Shown here one piece after another: positions 44,437 to 55,656 of a DNA stretch of 64,000 nucleotides. The position numbers and the translations under genes were made by a program. Every line of letters begins with the position of its first letter. The first letter of the stretch is position 1. The notes beneath the pieces are model-generated. The model made no database searches and was not told the origin of the DNA. It saw nothing but the letters and a program-made list of their open reading frames with translations. Origin of the DNA: Takakia lepidozioides (taxonomy: Eukaryota > Streptophyta > Takakiopsida > Takakiales > Takakiaceae); the NCBI GenBank assembly GCA_030704615.1, contig CM060731.1:93788756-93852755 (forward strand), given 5' to 3'.

Positions 44437-44520
44437 CTATTTCATGAGCCCATGAGCCCATGAGCCTATGAGCCTATGAGCTCATGAGCGGGCATCCGCG
44501 GAATTGGAATTTCCGTGCCT
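44437..44520. mobile_element. M2-element terminus
   Basis: ACTATTTCATGAGC is followed by CATGAGCC/TATGAGCC units and GGAATTTCCGTGCC. The same order (ACTATTTCATGAGC, CATGAGC units, TTCCGTG motif) is found reversed at 2520-2634 and forward at 16297-16370. Confidence 0.55.
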
Positions 44521-44922
44521 TTATTGACGGTGTTATGTCCTCTTACCTCGGTAATAGGGTCTATTTCTCCTGGTCCAGGATGCGGAATGAGGTATTTCGG
44601 CGCCGTTATTCCACGTCACCACTGTAAAACATTGTGCAGGACTGGAAAGAGACACAAAATTGTAGCCCTCACAAGCCATTGTGCTGACAAGGTAATATAT
44701 TCAGGGTCAGACGACAGTTGAACTTGCAAACCCCATTCAACTCAACATCAAGCCCACATTGATATGACGCTCGAAATAAAAACATCAGGCAACCACAAGT
44801 TTTTATTTTGTACAGCGACTACTCCGAGCTTCCATCATCATAAATACCAGTGCGGCATAAGAAACTTGTGGAACTACCATATCCCGGAGCCTGTGCCCTC
44901 CAATCACCCTCCACAATGATCC

Positions 44923-45558
44923 TTACCGCGCTATGTTGCTGCATTGACATTCACAACACGAACCACCGAGTCGTCGAACCACAGGTCCAGAATTAGGAGT
45001 GGTGCGGTACTCATCCACTGCGCATTGCCGTTTTTCTGGATTAAGATGGCGAACATAAAGATACAAGATATCTATAGAGGTCACGTTCGTGAAAACATGC
45101 AGATATTGGAGGCCTCCTATTGGGACCTCCTCCACAGCGTCGTGAAATTCGCAAACATCTAGGACAAACCTGTTCCGATTCTCCCTTAGTGTCAACAATA
45201 TATTCCCTGGCCCAGAAGAGTGAGTGAGCAACTCAAGAGCCCTATCCGGGAGCAAATACTGTGGAGGTGCAGTATAGTTATGGTAGTAAGACCTCCAGAA
45301 CTCGCCGTAGCAACATCTCATGATGAAGAGACGAACACTCCGTCTTCCAGGTCTATCTCGCACAACAAGTATCCACTGTTGTCCACTGGCAGGCCTCACC
45401 CAAAGAGAATCCCACAGAAGTGCTCGGAAACTCGTCACCCTGCGTGTACCTTCACTGAAGTCCAACTCCACCATAATGTCTCCCATCACCGGCTCACGCA
45501 ATCGCGATCCTCCAATCCCGTTCCGTCGAATGCAGAAGGCATTTACACAGGGCGGCAT
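44923..45558 (-). CDS. Unrecognised 211-aa protein between element terminus and M2
   Basis: An uninterrupted frame begins at ATG (45556-45558) with MPPCVNAFCIRRNG. It contains MVELDFSEGTRRVTS, WILVVRDRPGRR, RCCYGEFWRSYYHNY and VLDVCEFHDAVEEV, and ends in a Cys-rich tail (GSCCECQC). It lies on the same strand as M2 and between M2 and the ACTATTTCATGAGC end, so it may be a second gene of the same element. It is one of the few intact frames in the window. I recognise no family. Confidence 0.4.
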   Translation of the reverse strand: MPPCVNAFCIRRNGIGGSRLREPVMGDIMVELDFSEGTRRVTSFRALLWDSLWVRPASGQQWILVVRDRPGRRSVRLFIMRCCYGEFWRSYYHNYTAPPQYLLPDRALELLTHSSGPGNILLTLRENRNRFVLDVCEFHDAVEEVPIGGLQYLHVFTNVTSIDILYLYVRHLNPEKRQCAVDEYRTTPNSGPVVRRLGGSCCECQCSNIAR

Positions 45559-45825
45559 TGAGGAAGTGTGCGCCCACCGGGAATGGAGAGGGACAAGTAA
45601 TCACTGTTGTTTTTAAACACGGAGATGCAAACATTGAAAACCCAATGCGGAAAACCTTCTCAGGTGATCTTCTCTGGGGCAACAGCAATACGTGCCCCCA
45701 TTGGCCAGCAACGGCTACCCACACAGGCGATCGAAAATGAGTGGGGCTAGAAGGGGCTCGACAGAGAAGGTGCCACGACATTACGGGAAGAAATTGTGCT
45801 AAAACCACCGTCGTCCTAAAACCAC

Positions 45826-46120
45826 CGACCTTGGTATTTCGGCGCCGAAATTCCCAAGAGCAGTGTGCTAAAGTGGTGTTTTGAAGACATCCACCGGGGT
45901 ATTTCGGCACCGAAATCTCCTCTTAAAATGTGATATAGTGCGGTATTTTATGGCGCAGAGCAGGCTATTTCGGCGCCGAAATACCCTAGTGGAATGTGCT
46001 AAAGTGCCTTGTGCTGAAGGCTTCCATCGTGATATTTTGGTGCAGTAATTCCTTCGTGGAATTTTATAAGGCCCATATTATGAAGGCGCACACTGGGCTA
46101 TTTCGGCACAGAAATTCCCA
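45826..46120. repeat. Array 3 of TTTCGGCGCCGAAA palindromes, about 67-bp unit
   Basis: Palindromes at about 45834, 45899, 45967 and 46099 (plus a degenerate one near 46031) have the core ATTTCGG(C)(G/A)CCGAAAT. The spacer carries GTGCTAAAGTG. A single outlying copy lies near 44597. The array lies between the 211-aa ORF and M2. Confidence 0.8.
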
Positions 46121-46362
46121 ATAGGAATGTTAGAAACGGCAGGGTTTCATGGCTTCAAGTTCCCGGCTCGCTGGTGTGCATAAATTACTTGTAGGGTTCT
46201 TTACTTAAGTTTGCGTCTCTTCTGCTTTTATTATACATTTAGGTTGCCGGAAGAAATGTAGGGAATCGGACATGCAGTCTGAACACAATGATTTTTGAAA
46301 TCGTCAATATTTTCTTTAAGTGTTTCAGAACTGTACAACAAAAGGATCCAAATGAGACTTTG

Positions 46363-48374
46363 CTATGGTGAGGATCCGCGATCACTGTCCGATGCATCCC
46401 CGGCCTCATGCAAGGATGGCTGCCTTCCACCTGCCTCCGAACCTGCACTGCCGCTACCGCTGTTACTCTGAGAAGCCCTCCCCTCAAAAATACCATCCTC
46501 ACCAGCCGGAACTGTCCACCTGGGTGCGGAACTATCCTCATCATCCCCCTTGCTCTCGGACACGGATTCTATGACGAACTTGCCTACTCTGCCTTTCACA
46601 ATTGTATGTTTGGCCTCACGCCTCATTATAATTCTGTGCTCATTCCCGAATATCAATTGTTCAAACCGAGTAGGCCTATCCTCCCTCCTGATGGCTTCTC
46701 TGGCAGCCGTGTCTGCATAGGCTGGTAGAAAAAAGGGCTTATGGGGACTCGCGAGAAACGATTATCTGGCAAAGAATGGCCGATGCGATTTTGTCTCCTC
46801 CTCTGCAACAGGGTCCGATTCGGGCAAGTCTCCCAGCATTTTCTCGTCGGACGACTCTGCAAGGCTGAGTGTACCATGCAAGGCATGCAAACATAGAATG
46901 AAGCACATTAGAGCATTCAAACAGGGAATCATCGGCAGGTTGCATGGTCCCTACAACCGAAAACAATACACTTACTATGGTGCAACTCACTCGAAGACAG
47001 GCATTGGAGGAAGCGGCTTCGGGCGCCCCTGCATCGTACGAATTTCTTGGACTTCCTCCTCTTCCTCTTCCTCCTCCCCTTCCATGTCCTCTTCTGCGTT
47101 TTTGGGATCCTCAATCGGAGGCAGACGCTGTAGGCCCGCCAAATTGAAATCGTACAAGGCCGTATCCCCCTCAAATGAGAACACAAATTGGTTGGACATC
47201 CTTCCCGCCCACATACAGGCACCTGTGAATTCATACGACACAAGCACAGACAAACTCAAGAATGAGTCGCTTCCTCGCACAAGCAAACATACACAATCGG
47301 AAATGGTGTCAATTTCGGTGCTGCAATCACTTAACGCTCTCACCTGTATTTGCAGTGACGTCGAGGACCTTGCCTTCAACATCCGTACATGTTTCCATGA
47401 GCGTCTGGATGAATGCAGGACTCCTGGTCCTGCCATACCTCCACGGCTTGCCCGACAAATCACAAAGCATGTCCTTCTCTCCCACATGGTTGAAGAGGAC
47501 GTTATACTCTAGTGGATCAACTGTGGAATCAACAAGTCTTCCTGCTTGACGTAATTTGAATTTCGAATGTTCCTTCACGAAGCAGAATGCCTGAAAGATA
47601 AGAGTCTGCAAAGAAGGAAATGAAAACGTCAGAGGTGGCCTACACGTACATGGGCAATTTTGGCGCAGAAATTGGCATAGCAGAGGAGAACCACAGCATA
47701 CTTTCTGGCCATCGTTTAGAAGACCCTGCGTGTTGATGCAAGTCCAGATCTTTTTTAGGATGGGTGCTGCACTTCTCCCCGTCCATAGATATCATTCTCA
47801 GTGACTTCTCCATCGGCTGCTAGCACAACAACACAGCCAACGTCGTCCAACATGTTGGCTGCGAACCCGAATGTGTGGCTCCAGTATCTTTCGTCGTACT
47901 TGTTCCACCAGGGTAGTGAGCCCAGCCCCAGTATCTCCTGCCCATCCGGGATATCCCAAGGACCATGTCGATGGAGGCTTTCACCGCCCTGCCCCCGACT
48001 GTGCTCTTTTTGCCGTGGCTCATCGCCACAAAATACTCCATCATCTTTGTGTAGCCAGGAGTGTCCTCCATATCATTGCCAGTGGCCTTCCTCTTCCCCT
48101 TCCCCTGGTGGGCCTCGATCGCCTTCCTCAATCCCGTTATTTCCAGCCTTCTGGTCAGAGCAGTTAGGAAATTTTCATTAACACACTCCACAATTGTGGG
48201 TGTTTAGAGGACTTCCCTGCCCGCAATGTGCACCGCACGGTAGGGTCTGCCAGGTGCATCCTCGCATAGTGATCTCTTCGCAGACGAACCCCCGGAGCGC
48301 TGGCCCTTGTGAATTTTTGGACGAGGTGTGGCCCCCTGGGTGTTATCCTGCTGGAAATCGTCGTCGGAATCCTC
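46363..48374 (-). pseudogene. M2: methyltransferase-like gene, interrupted by element A
   Basis: Reading the minus strand from 48374: EDSDDDF continues in frame from the block at 55657, then SGGSSAKRSL, a stop near 48210, VECVNENFLTAL and, at 47941-47955, DIPDG followed (after a frameshift) by CVVVLAADGE. After an acceptor at about 47612 come TLIFQAFCFVK, RSPAFIQTLMETC and DVTANTG (47344-47362), split by an intron and resumed as ACMWAG and FSFEGD (about 47230). The acidic C-terminus and FFLPAYAD (about 46700) follow, with a stop in its exon, ending near 46363. Intron positions and motif order equal those of M1, though the sequence is well diverged. Only the motif I residues and DIPDG are firmly shared. 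Beta-class methyltransferase origin is inferred. Confidence 0.65.
48370..48374. other. Target duplication of element A, left copy
   Basis: CCTCG, repeated at 55652-55656. Removing element A and one copy rejoins the M2 frame across the site. Confidence 0.95.
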
Positions 48375-49104
48375 GTGTCGCGGCCCTTTGCCTTGAGGGC
48401 AGGGGGTCGGGACACATGAGGGGCTGCCCCTGTGGTGGGGGCAGCGGCAGCGGTAGGTATGGGGGGCTGAAGCACCCTTTGAGTGCCCAAGGCACTCAAG
48501 GAGGCGGAGGCGCTCACTAGGTGGAGCCCTGCACACCGGGTTGCGGTGGGGGTGGCTCCACAAGGGGTGGTGGTAGCTTAGCGGGACTTAGTGGGGGTGG
48601 CATAGGACTCACCATGGGGGCAGAGACCTCGTGGTGGGAGTCGTGGGGAGTCTTGCGACTCATCACGGTCCATAGGGGCCGTGATGAGTGGGCCAAGACT
48701 CACCGCGACTCATCACCGGGAGTCGAGGGTTTTCGTGGTGGTTCGCCATAAAATGGGATGGCTGGTTGTGAAACCCCCGCGGACAGCTACAAAAGTATAT
48801 ATAGGGGGAGTAGTAACCCCGAGAACGGTGCAAGCCCGTTGGTGACCAAAAACTAGTGAGTGAGCGAGCGTGCCGGAAAGCGACCAAAGAGTGGGGAGCT
48901 GTTCCGGACTGCCATCTACCAAAGGGAATTCCACTAGGCCCAAATAGGTGGAGGGTTTAGTGGGGGAGCGAAGGGGGACCGTTATGTCCCGGTGAGCAGC
49001 CGAAGCTCCAAGTTGGCCCGGCGGCCAGGTTGGGAGTCAGGCGCGCGCATCAAAGCGAGTAACTATGACTTGAAGGGGAGTTTACCGAAGTGAGGTGCGC
49101 GACA
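48375..49104 (+). repeat. Element A 5' LTR
   Basis: 730 bp. U3 begins with a hairpin (GAGTGCC, loop CAA, GGCACTC at 48481-48497) and has a second inverted repeat ACTCATCACGG/CCGTGATGAGT (48658-48668, 48679-48689). A TATATATA box is at 48796-48803. Confidence 0.95.
48796..48803 (+). promoter_or_regulatory. LTR TATA box
   Basis: TATATATA in AAAAGTATATATAGGG, conserved in every complete LTR of the family (for example near 55345, and reversed near 57182 and 63435). It is the likely core promoter of the element RNA. Confidence 0.75.
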
Positions 49105-49106
49105 CT

Positions 49107-49118
49107 TGGTATCAGAGC
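49107..49118 (+). other. Primer binding site, initiator-Met tRNA
   Basis: TGGTATCAGAGC is the complement of the 3' end of plant initiator-Met tRNA, two bases after the LTR. Confidence 0.95.
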
Positions 49119-49159
49119 TTAGAGTTCAGTATGCGATCGTCTTTGGGATTGGCCTCATC

Positions 49160-51521
49160 ATGGGGTTGGGCAAGCCAAAGCGAAAGCGGAACGGCCCAAA
49201 AGATGATGATCCTGGTGAGCCCGATGGGGCGACGTGTCACCGAGGCGGCCGTTTGAGGAAGCGATGCATGTTTCCGAAAACGAGGCCGCTCAAGAGCGGG
49301 AGGAATCCGAGGAGTCGGAGCCCGAGGAATCCTTGAGAGCTCCGACAAACCAAGAGATGCCTCCCATGCCGGCAGCCTTTTGGGAAGGGTTGTTGGCGCA
49401 GTTTGGCGGGACGTTGAAAGACGTGTTGAAGGCGGCTAATGCCACTTCCACTAAGGCAAAGTTTAAGGTGAAGCCTAAGGAACCCGACACCTTCGAGGGC
49501 GTCCGAAATCGGAAGGCACTCAACACCTGGCTCCTGGAGCTAGAGCAGTACTTCCGGGCGGCCAAGTTGAGTGACGAGGATCGGGTGGAAGTGGCTCCCA
49601 CCTATTTGAGGGGCTATGCTCAACAATGGTGGCAGAAACGCCTTCACGACCGAGGTCCAAGTCCGGAAACCTTGAACTGGAATGGGTTCAAGGAATTGAT
49701 GAAGAGACAGTTTGTGCCCCTCAATGCGTCCTGGCTTGCCCGGGACAAGATGAGGAATTTGAAGCAAACAGATGACATTCGGGGATATGTCCAAGCTTTC
49801 AATGTGTTGTTGCTCGAAGTCACGGATATGGCGGAACCAGAAATGGTCTTCAACTTTGTGGCGGGGTTGGCCCCATGGGCCAGGCGGAAGTTGGAGGAGA
49901 AGCCACCCAAGACTTTGAACGAGGCAATTGAGAGGGCTGAATGTTTCTCAGATGTCCCTAGGGGTGAAAGACAAGGCCGTACGGAGCTGAACCACAAGAA
50001 GACCCGGCGGGAAGGTGACTCCTTCCGACCGGAAAAGAAGTGGGATAGGCCACGCGGCGACAACAGCATGTGGAAATCGAAGGGAGGGCCATCACAAGTC
50101 AAGGCGGCACCCGGTGCTTCAAAAGGAAAAGCGGGTGGAGCGGCCTATGGCGGACAGAAGGCAACCTTTGATGGAGTGTGTTTCAATTGTGGGGAGCCCG
50201 GGCACATGGCCAAGAAGTGCACGAAGCCCCGGCAATTGAACATGACTCGGGCGACCACAGAACTGTCGGAAGATACCATCAGTCGCTTGGTGGAAGCGGT
50301 GGTCGCCAGGACTTGCAAGGTAGGCAAATATTCTTGTGAGTTGTATCAGGAAACTGGCGCATTGCGTAGAGGGAGTCACTTATTGTTCGTGGATGGGATA
50401 ATATCCGGAACTAACGTGTCATTGTTGGTGGACACAGGAGCATCGCACTCCTTCATGACACCGGCAACGGCACAAAAGCTGGGACTCCCAACAACTGACG
50501 TAGGGGCCTCTATTGAGGTGCATTCTGCCAAAGGAGAACCGCAATTGGCGACGAGGTTGGCGTTCGATGTTCCTCTTCAACTGGGGAGTTGGGAGGGACG
50601 TGAGAACTTCACCGTCTGCGATATCGATGGAGTGGATCTCATTTTGGGGATGACCTTTTTGAGCAAATCCGGAGCGGTCATAGATGGCCGCAAGAGGGTA
50701 GTCACGCTGCCATGTTGGAATGGTGGCGAGGTCTTACGAGTTTCGGAAACGCCCAAACCCGTGGGAGGGCGAATAAACCTTCTATCAGCAAGGGAGTGGG
50801 CCGTGGAGGAGGCACACGAGCCCCAGTTTTTGCTCTACATTAGAGAAGTGAAGGGAGAAGGCGATGGAGAGCCGAGCCCAGATTGGATCAAGGGGATTTT
50901 GGAGAAATACCATGATGTGATGCCGGAGGATTTGCCAAGCGGCTTGCCACCGCGAAGAGGAGTTGACCACAAGATTGAGGTGATACCGGGATCGGAACCG
51001 CCTGCCAAGGCGCCCTACCGGTTGAGCCACAGAGAGTTGGTTGAGCTGAAGACTCAGCTCAAAGATCTAATGTCAAAGGGAAACATCCGGCCGAGTAAGT
51101 CACCTTACGGAGCCCCGGTGCTATTTGCAGATAAAAAGGATGGGACGCTGCGGATGTGTGTCGACTACAGGGCTCTGCATAAGGTGACTATAAAAAACCG
51201 GTACCCTTTGCCAAGGATCGACGACCTTTTCGATCGGTTGGCAGGAGCGAAGTATTTCAGCCGGATCGATCTGCGCTCCGGCTATCATCAAATTCGAGTG
51301 GCGGAAGGAGATGAGGAGAAGACCGCGTGCAGGACAAGGTATGGTTCATACGAGTTTTTGGTGATGCCTTTTGGGCTCACCAATGCACCCGCGACCTTTA
51401 GCACGCTAATGAACAGCCTTTTTCAGGAGTGGTTGGATGACTTTGTGATCGTGTACATCGACGACATCTTGGTGTACTCGAAAACAAAGGAGGAGCACCT
51501 GGAGCATCTCAAAAGGGTGTT
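49160..51521 (+). pseudogene. gag-pol: Element A gag-pol, first part (Gag, zinc knuckle, protease, RT)
   Basis: The family ATG is at 49160. A one-base loss near 49225 shifts the frame, so the long open frame starts at 49234. Gag has [19 protein letters not shown] and [10 protein letters not shown], then the CCHC knuckle [14 protein letters not shown] (near 50185). Protease has [12 protein letters not shown] (near 50430). RT has [38 protein letters not shown] and the active site YIDDILVYS (near 51455). This spelling is that of chromoviruses. The frame runs into the LTR remnant and stops at 51541-51543. Confidence 0.9.
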
Positions 51522-51847
51522 CCCACTCACCGCAAAAGGGTGACCCCAATGGACCGTGATGAGTCCCAAGACTCCCTACAACTCCCACCTCGAGGTCTCC
51601 ACCCCATGGTGAGTCCTAAGCCACCCCCACTAAGTCCCGCTAAGCTACCACCACCCCTTGTGGAGCCACCCCTACCGCAACCCGGTGTGCAGGGCTCCAC
51701 CTAGTGAGCGCCTCCGCCTCCTTGAGTGCCTTGGGCACTCAAGGGTGCTTCAGCCCCCGTACCTATCGCTGCTACTGCCCCCACCACAGGGGCAGCCCCT
51801 CTTGTGTCCCGACCCCCCCCCTGCCCTCAAGGCAAAGGGCCGCGACA
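51522..51847 (-). mobile_element. Partial LTR inside element A
   Basis: This equals the right 319 bp of a minus-strand LTR, ending GCCGCGACA, followed by CTGTATGCC. It matches 63538-63856 more closely than the LTR at 56887 (both have CTCCCTACAAC and GTCCTAAGCC). At the left end AAAAGGGTGA replaces the GG of the LTR and copies AAAAGGGTG from just upstream. About 20-25 bases of pol up to the CTGTA site are missing. Confidence 0.9.
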
Positions 51848-54019
51848 CTGTATGCCAAAGCTTCAAAGTGCGAATTCGGGGTCACAAAAGTGGAGTTCTT
51901 GGGGCATGTGATTACACAGGATGGGATCAAAATGGATGACAGAAAGGTGAGGGCGATCTTGGACTGGGAGCCTCCGACTTCGGTCCCGGGAGTGCGATCC
52001 TTCCTAGGACTCGCCTCCTATTACCGGAAGTATGTGAGAAATTTCGCCAAGATCACGGGGCCGCTATCCGACCTTCTGTGTAAATCCAAAGTCTGGGCAT
52101 GGAACACTTTTTGTGGCCAAGCTTTTGCTGAATTGAAGCAGCGGATGGCGGAAGCTCCAGTCTTGAAAATCCCCGAGTTCGATCGTCCATTTGAGATTCA
52201 TATAGATGCATCGGACTTCGCGATTGGGGGTGTACTTATGCAAGATGGACGTCCAGTGGCTTACGAAAGTAAGAAACTGAATGAAGTGGAGCGACGGTGG
52301 CCGACGCATGAAAAAGAGATGAAGGCGGTGGTGCATTGCCTTGAGCTCTGGCGCCACTATGTTGGTTCCAACCCAGTGAAGGTGTTCACGGACAATGTCA
52401 CGGTGAAGTATTTTGCCATGCAGCCCAAGTTGTCCCCAAAACAACTTAGGTGGCAAGATACTTTGGCAGTGTTCGACGTGGATATCCAATACAAACCGGG
52501 ACGAGACAACGTGGTAGCCGATGCTTTAAGTAGAAAGCAGCAGCTCTTGTTGGTGCACAGGGGCGAGACGGCGCTCCAAAGGAAGATCCGCAAAGCTTGC
52601 CGGAAGGATGAGCTTGCGAAGTCCGTGATGCATGACTTGAGGATGGGGGTTAAATCGCAGTTCCACTTGCAAAATGGACTGCTCCGGTATAAGCAAAAGC
52701 GTCTCTACGTGCCGAAGGGAGGGATCAGGGATAGTCTCTTGAGAGAATGCCATGATAGCCCGCTTGCAGGCCACGGCGGAGCCAAGCGCACTGCGGCACT
52801 CTTGAAGAAAGAGTATTTCTGGCCCAAACTGAGGGAGGAGGCAGAGGAGTATGTCAAGACATGCACCACATGCCAACAAAACCGGAGCGAGTACAAAAAG
52901 CAAGCGGGGCTGTTACAACCCTTGCCGATTCCAGAGGGGACTTGGGAAAGCATCTCGATGGATTTCATGACTGCTATGCCGCTGTCAAAAGGATGCAATC
53001 ATGGTGGTGGTGGATAGGTTCAGTAAAATGGGCCATCTCATCCCCACCAAGGAGACGGCAACGGCGCAGGAGACAGGGCGACTTTACTTTGCCCACGTCT
53101 TAAAGCATCATGGAGTCCCGAAGGATATTGTCTCGGACCGCGATCCAAAGTTTACCAGTAAATTTGGAGGACACTTTGGAAGAAGATGGGGACGAGGCTG
53201 AAGATGAGCACCGCATTCCAACCTACGACGGACGGCCAAACGGAAAGAGTGAATTCCGTAGTGAAGCAATTCTTGCGGAATTACGTGTCGGCAGACCAAT
53301 CAGACTGGATGGAACACTTAGACGCGGCAGAAATCTGTTATAATAACACAAAACACTCCACAACGGGAGTTTCTCCTTTCGTATTGGTCTATGGAAAAGC
53401 ACCTCTGGTGCCGACAAGTTGGGCCGCCCAGGACGTTGAGGAACCGGCAGTAGCGGAGGTACTAGAAAAACGCGAGCGTTTGTTGAAGCTCGCAAAGTAC
53501 AACATTGCCAAAGCTAGGAAACGGTATGAAAGGCAGGCGAATCGGAAGCGGAGGGAAGTGAAGTTTGAGGCAGGCACGGAGGTCTGGTTGAACATCAAGA
53601 ATTTCCGACTACCTCCGGAAGTGAGTCCGAAGTTCGTACCTCCATATGCGGGACCCTTTCGCATTCGGAAGGTCATGAATGAGGATGTGTATGAATTGGA
53701 GCTGGCGGCAAACAGCAAGGTGCACCCAATATTCCATGTCTCCCTTTTGAAGCCTTACTTCAAAGACGAAGTGCGTCCGAATCGGCATCAAGTGTTGCGT
53801 CCGCCACCTATGCTGTTGGATCATGAAAATGAACCTGAGTACGAGGTGGAGGCAATACTTAAGTCGAGGAGGTTCAAGAACCAAGAAACGGAGTATCTCA
53901 TCAAATGGAAGGGCTATCATCAGGTGGAGGCATCTTGGGTGCGTGCCTTAGAAATGGGAAACGCATCCGAGGCGGTTGCAGTTTTCGAAGGGCGACCTCA
54001 AAAGCGGAAGAAGCGTTGA
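51848..54019 (+). pseudogene. pol: Element A pol, second part (RNase H, integrase, chromodomain)
   Basis: The frame resumes with YAKASKCEFGVTKVEFLGH. RNase H has IHIDASDFAIGGVL and VFTDNVTVKYF. Integrase has the zinc finger (H..H near 52770, CTTCQQN near 52862), SMDFMTAM, SDRDPKFTSKF and TTDGQTERVN as catalytic D, D and E regions. The C-terminus carries GTEVWLNIKNF and a chromodomain (53831-53985: EVEAILKSRRF, YLIKWKGY, SWVRA), which in chromoviruses directs integration to particular chromatin. Frameshifts at about 52992 and 53165. Confidence 0.9.
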
Positions 54020-54923
54020 TGGGGACATCAACCTTGGAGCGTGGGGGAGGAAATGCATGCTTAGCCCGGCTTAGCTAGCTAGGAATCCGATTGCAAAAAC
54101 TTGTATTGTACAAAACGTGCTATAAATGAAATGGCTTCCAAATATTGTGCGTCCTATTTTGTTTGGAATGTTGATGCATGGTATGGTTGGCTAGTGTGTA
54201 GAATGCATGCCAGCTTATAAAAGTGGGAGAGGTAAATTGGGTTAACCGTGTGTTTGCGTAGTGCCGAAATCGGGTGACCCCCATCCAAGGGGCAAGGAAA
54301 CTTGTGCCTTCTTTGGGAGTTCACGTGCTAGTGCGCACCTGGCGCGTGCGCGTACTATAACTACGCTACCGAGAGGGTTGCCTTGTAGTGCGGGCTAACG
54401 CGGAAGCTACGTGCTTCCGTTCACGTACTATAATCGTGTAGCCTCGGGACGAAGTCGTAGTGCGGCTTTGGCGTGTTCCCGTACCTTAGGCCAGCATTCC
54501 AAGGCGGACCCAATTGTAGTGATTGGGGCGCACGGTTGGTTCAAGGTTATCTTCCTAGTCAAAGAGGGTTCCAGGTGAACCCTTGCTCAAGGTGATGCCA
54601 AAAGCGGCATCGAGAGCGGTCGCAAGCAATGTTGTTGCAGTAAGGCGATTTGATCCTCGGGGAGGATCGTTCCTTGGCCTTGAAGTAGGCCAAGAAGAGT
54701 GCACTGGGAGGAGCTTGAGAGGCTCCACCCTTGGCCGGGACTTGGAGGAAGTCGGCCGAACTAGCTAGTGGAGAGTAGAGTCAAGTGTGGGGTTTGGTTC
54801 TTTGCCATGGGACGCTATGGTACGGAAACAAACTCCTTGATGTGGGACGCCACAACTTGGATGTTCATTTCTACAAAATGGACAAGTCGATGAGGACATC
54901 GACTCCCTGTTGGTAGGGGTGTG
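54020..54923 (+). other. Element A 3' non-coding region and purine-rich tract
   Basis: About 0.9 kb without coding potential. It ends TTGGTAGGGGTGTG directly before the LTR, the position of the polypurine tract. The same region is present, reversed, at 57617-58464 in element C. Confidence 0.75.
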
Positions 54924-55651
54924 TGTCGCGGCCCTTTGCCTTGAGGACAGGGGGTCGGGACACATGAGGGGCTGCCCCTGTGGTGGGGGCAGCGGCAGCG
55001 GTAGGTATGGGGGGCTGAAGCATCCTTGAGTGCCCAAGGCACTCAAGGAGGCGGAGGCGCTCACTAGGTGGAGCCCCGCACACCGGGTTGTGGTGGGGGT
55101 GGCTCCACAAGGGGTGGTGGTAGCTTAGCGGGACTTAGTGGGGGTGGCATAGGACTCACCATGGGGGCGGAGACCTCGTGGTGGGAGTCGTGGGGAGTCT
55201 TGGGACTCATCACGGTCCATAGGGGCCGTGATGAGTGGGCCAAGACTCACCGCGACTCATCACCGGGAGTCGAGGGTTTTCGTGGTGGTTCGCCATAAAA
55301 TGGGATGGCTGGTTGTGAAACCCCCGCGGACAGCTACAAAAGTATATATAGGGGGAGTAGTAACCCCGAGAACGGTGCAAGCCCGTTGGTGACCAAAAAC
55401 TAGTGAGTGAGCGAGCGTGCCGGAAAGTGACCAAAGAGTGGGGAGCTGTTCCGGACTGCCATCTACCAAAGGGAATTCCACTAGGCCCAAATAGGTGGAG
55501 GGTTTAGTGGGGGAGCAAAGGGGGACCGTTATGTCCCGGTGAGCAGCCGAAGCTCCAAGTTGGCCCGGCGTCCAGGTTGGGAGTCAGGCGCGCGCATCAA
55601 AGTGAGTAACTATGACTTGAAGGGGAGTTTACCGAAGTGAGGTGCGCGACA
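54924..55651 (+). repeat. Element A 3' LTR
   Basis: 728 bp, differing from the 5' LTR at only a few positions by eye. The U3 hairpin is perfect here (CCTTGAGTGCC, loop CAA). It is followed by the target duplication CCTCG at 55652-55656. Confidence 0.95.
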
Positions 55652-55656
55652 CCTCG

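Larger units (their letters stand above)
48375..55651 (+). mobile_element. Element A: full-length chromovirus (Ty3/gypsy)
   Basis: The ends are LTRs at 48375-49104 and 54924-55651 (TGTCGCGGC...GCGCGACA), with target duplication CCTCG. The primer site and a purine-rich tract are in place. Gag-protease-RT-RNase H-integrase-chromodomain lie in normal order. It is inactivated by a one-base loss in early gag, a piece of another LTR inside RT (51522-51847), a 5-nt deletion near 52992 and a one-base loss near 53165. The two LTRs are nearly identical by eye, which implies recent insertion into M2. Confidence 0.95.

Noticed and set aside
48194-48520. Plus-strand ORF across the M2/element A junction
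   Set aside because: It runs through the LTR boundary and is antisense to M2; an accidental open frame.
51704-51847. N-terminal extension of the element A second pol ORF
   Set aside because: These codons are the reversed LTR remnant, not protein sequence; true pol resumes at 51848.
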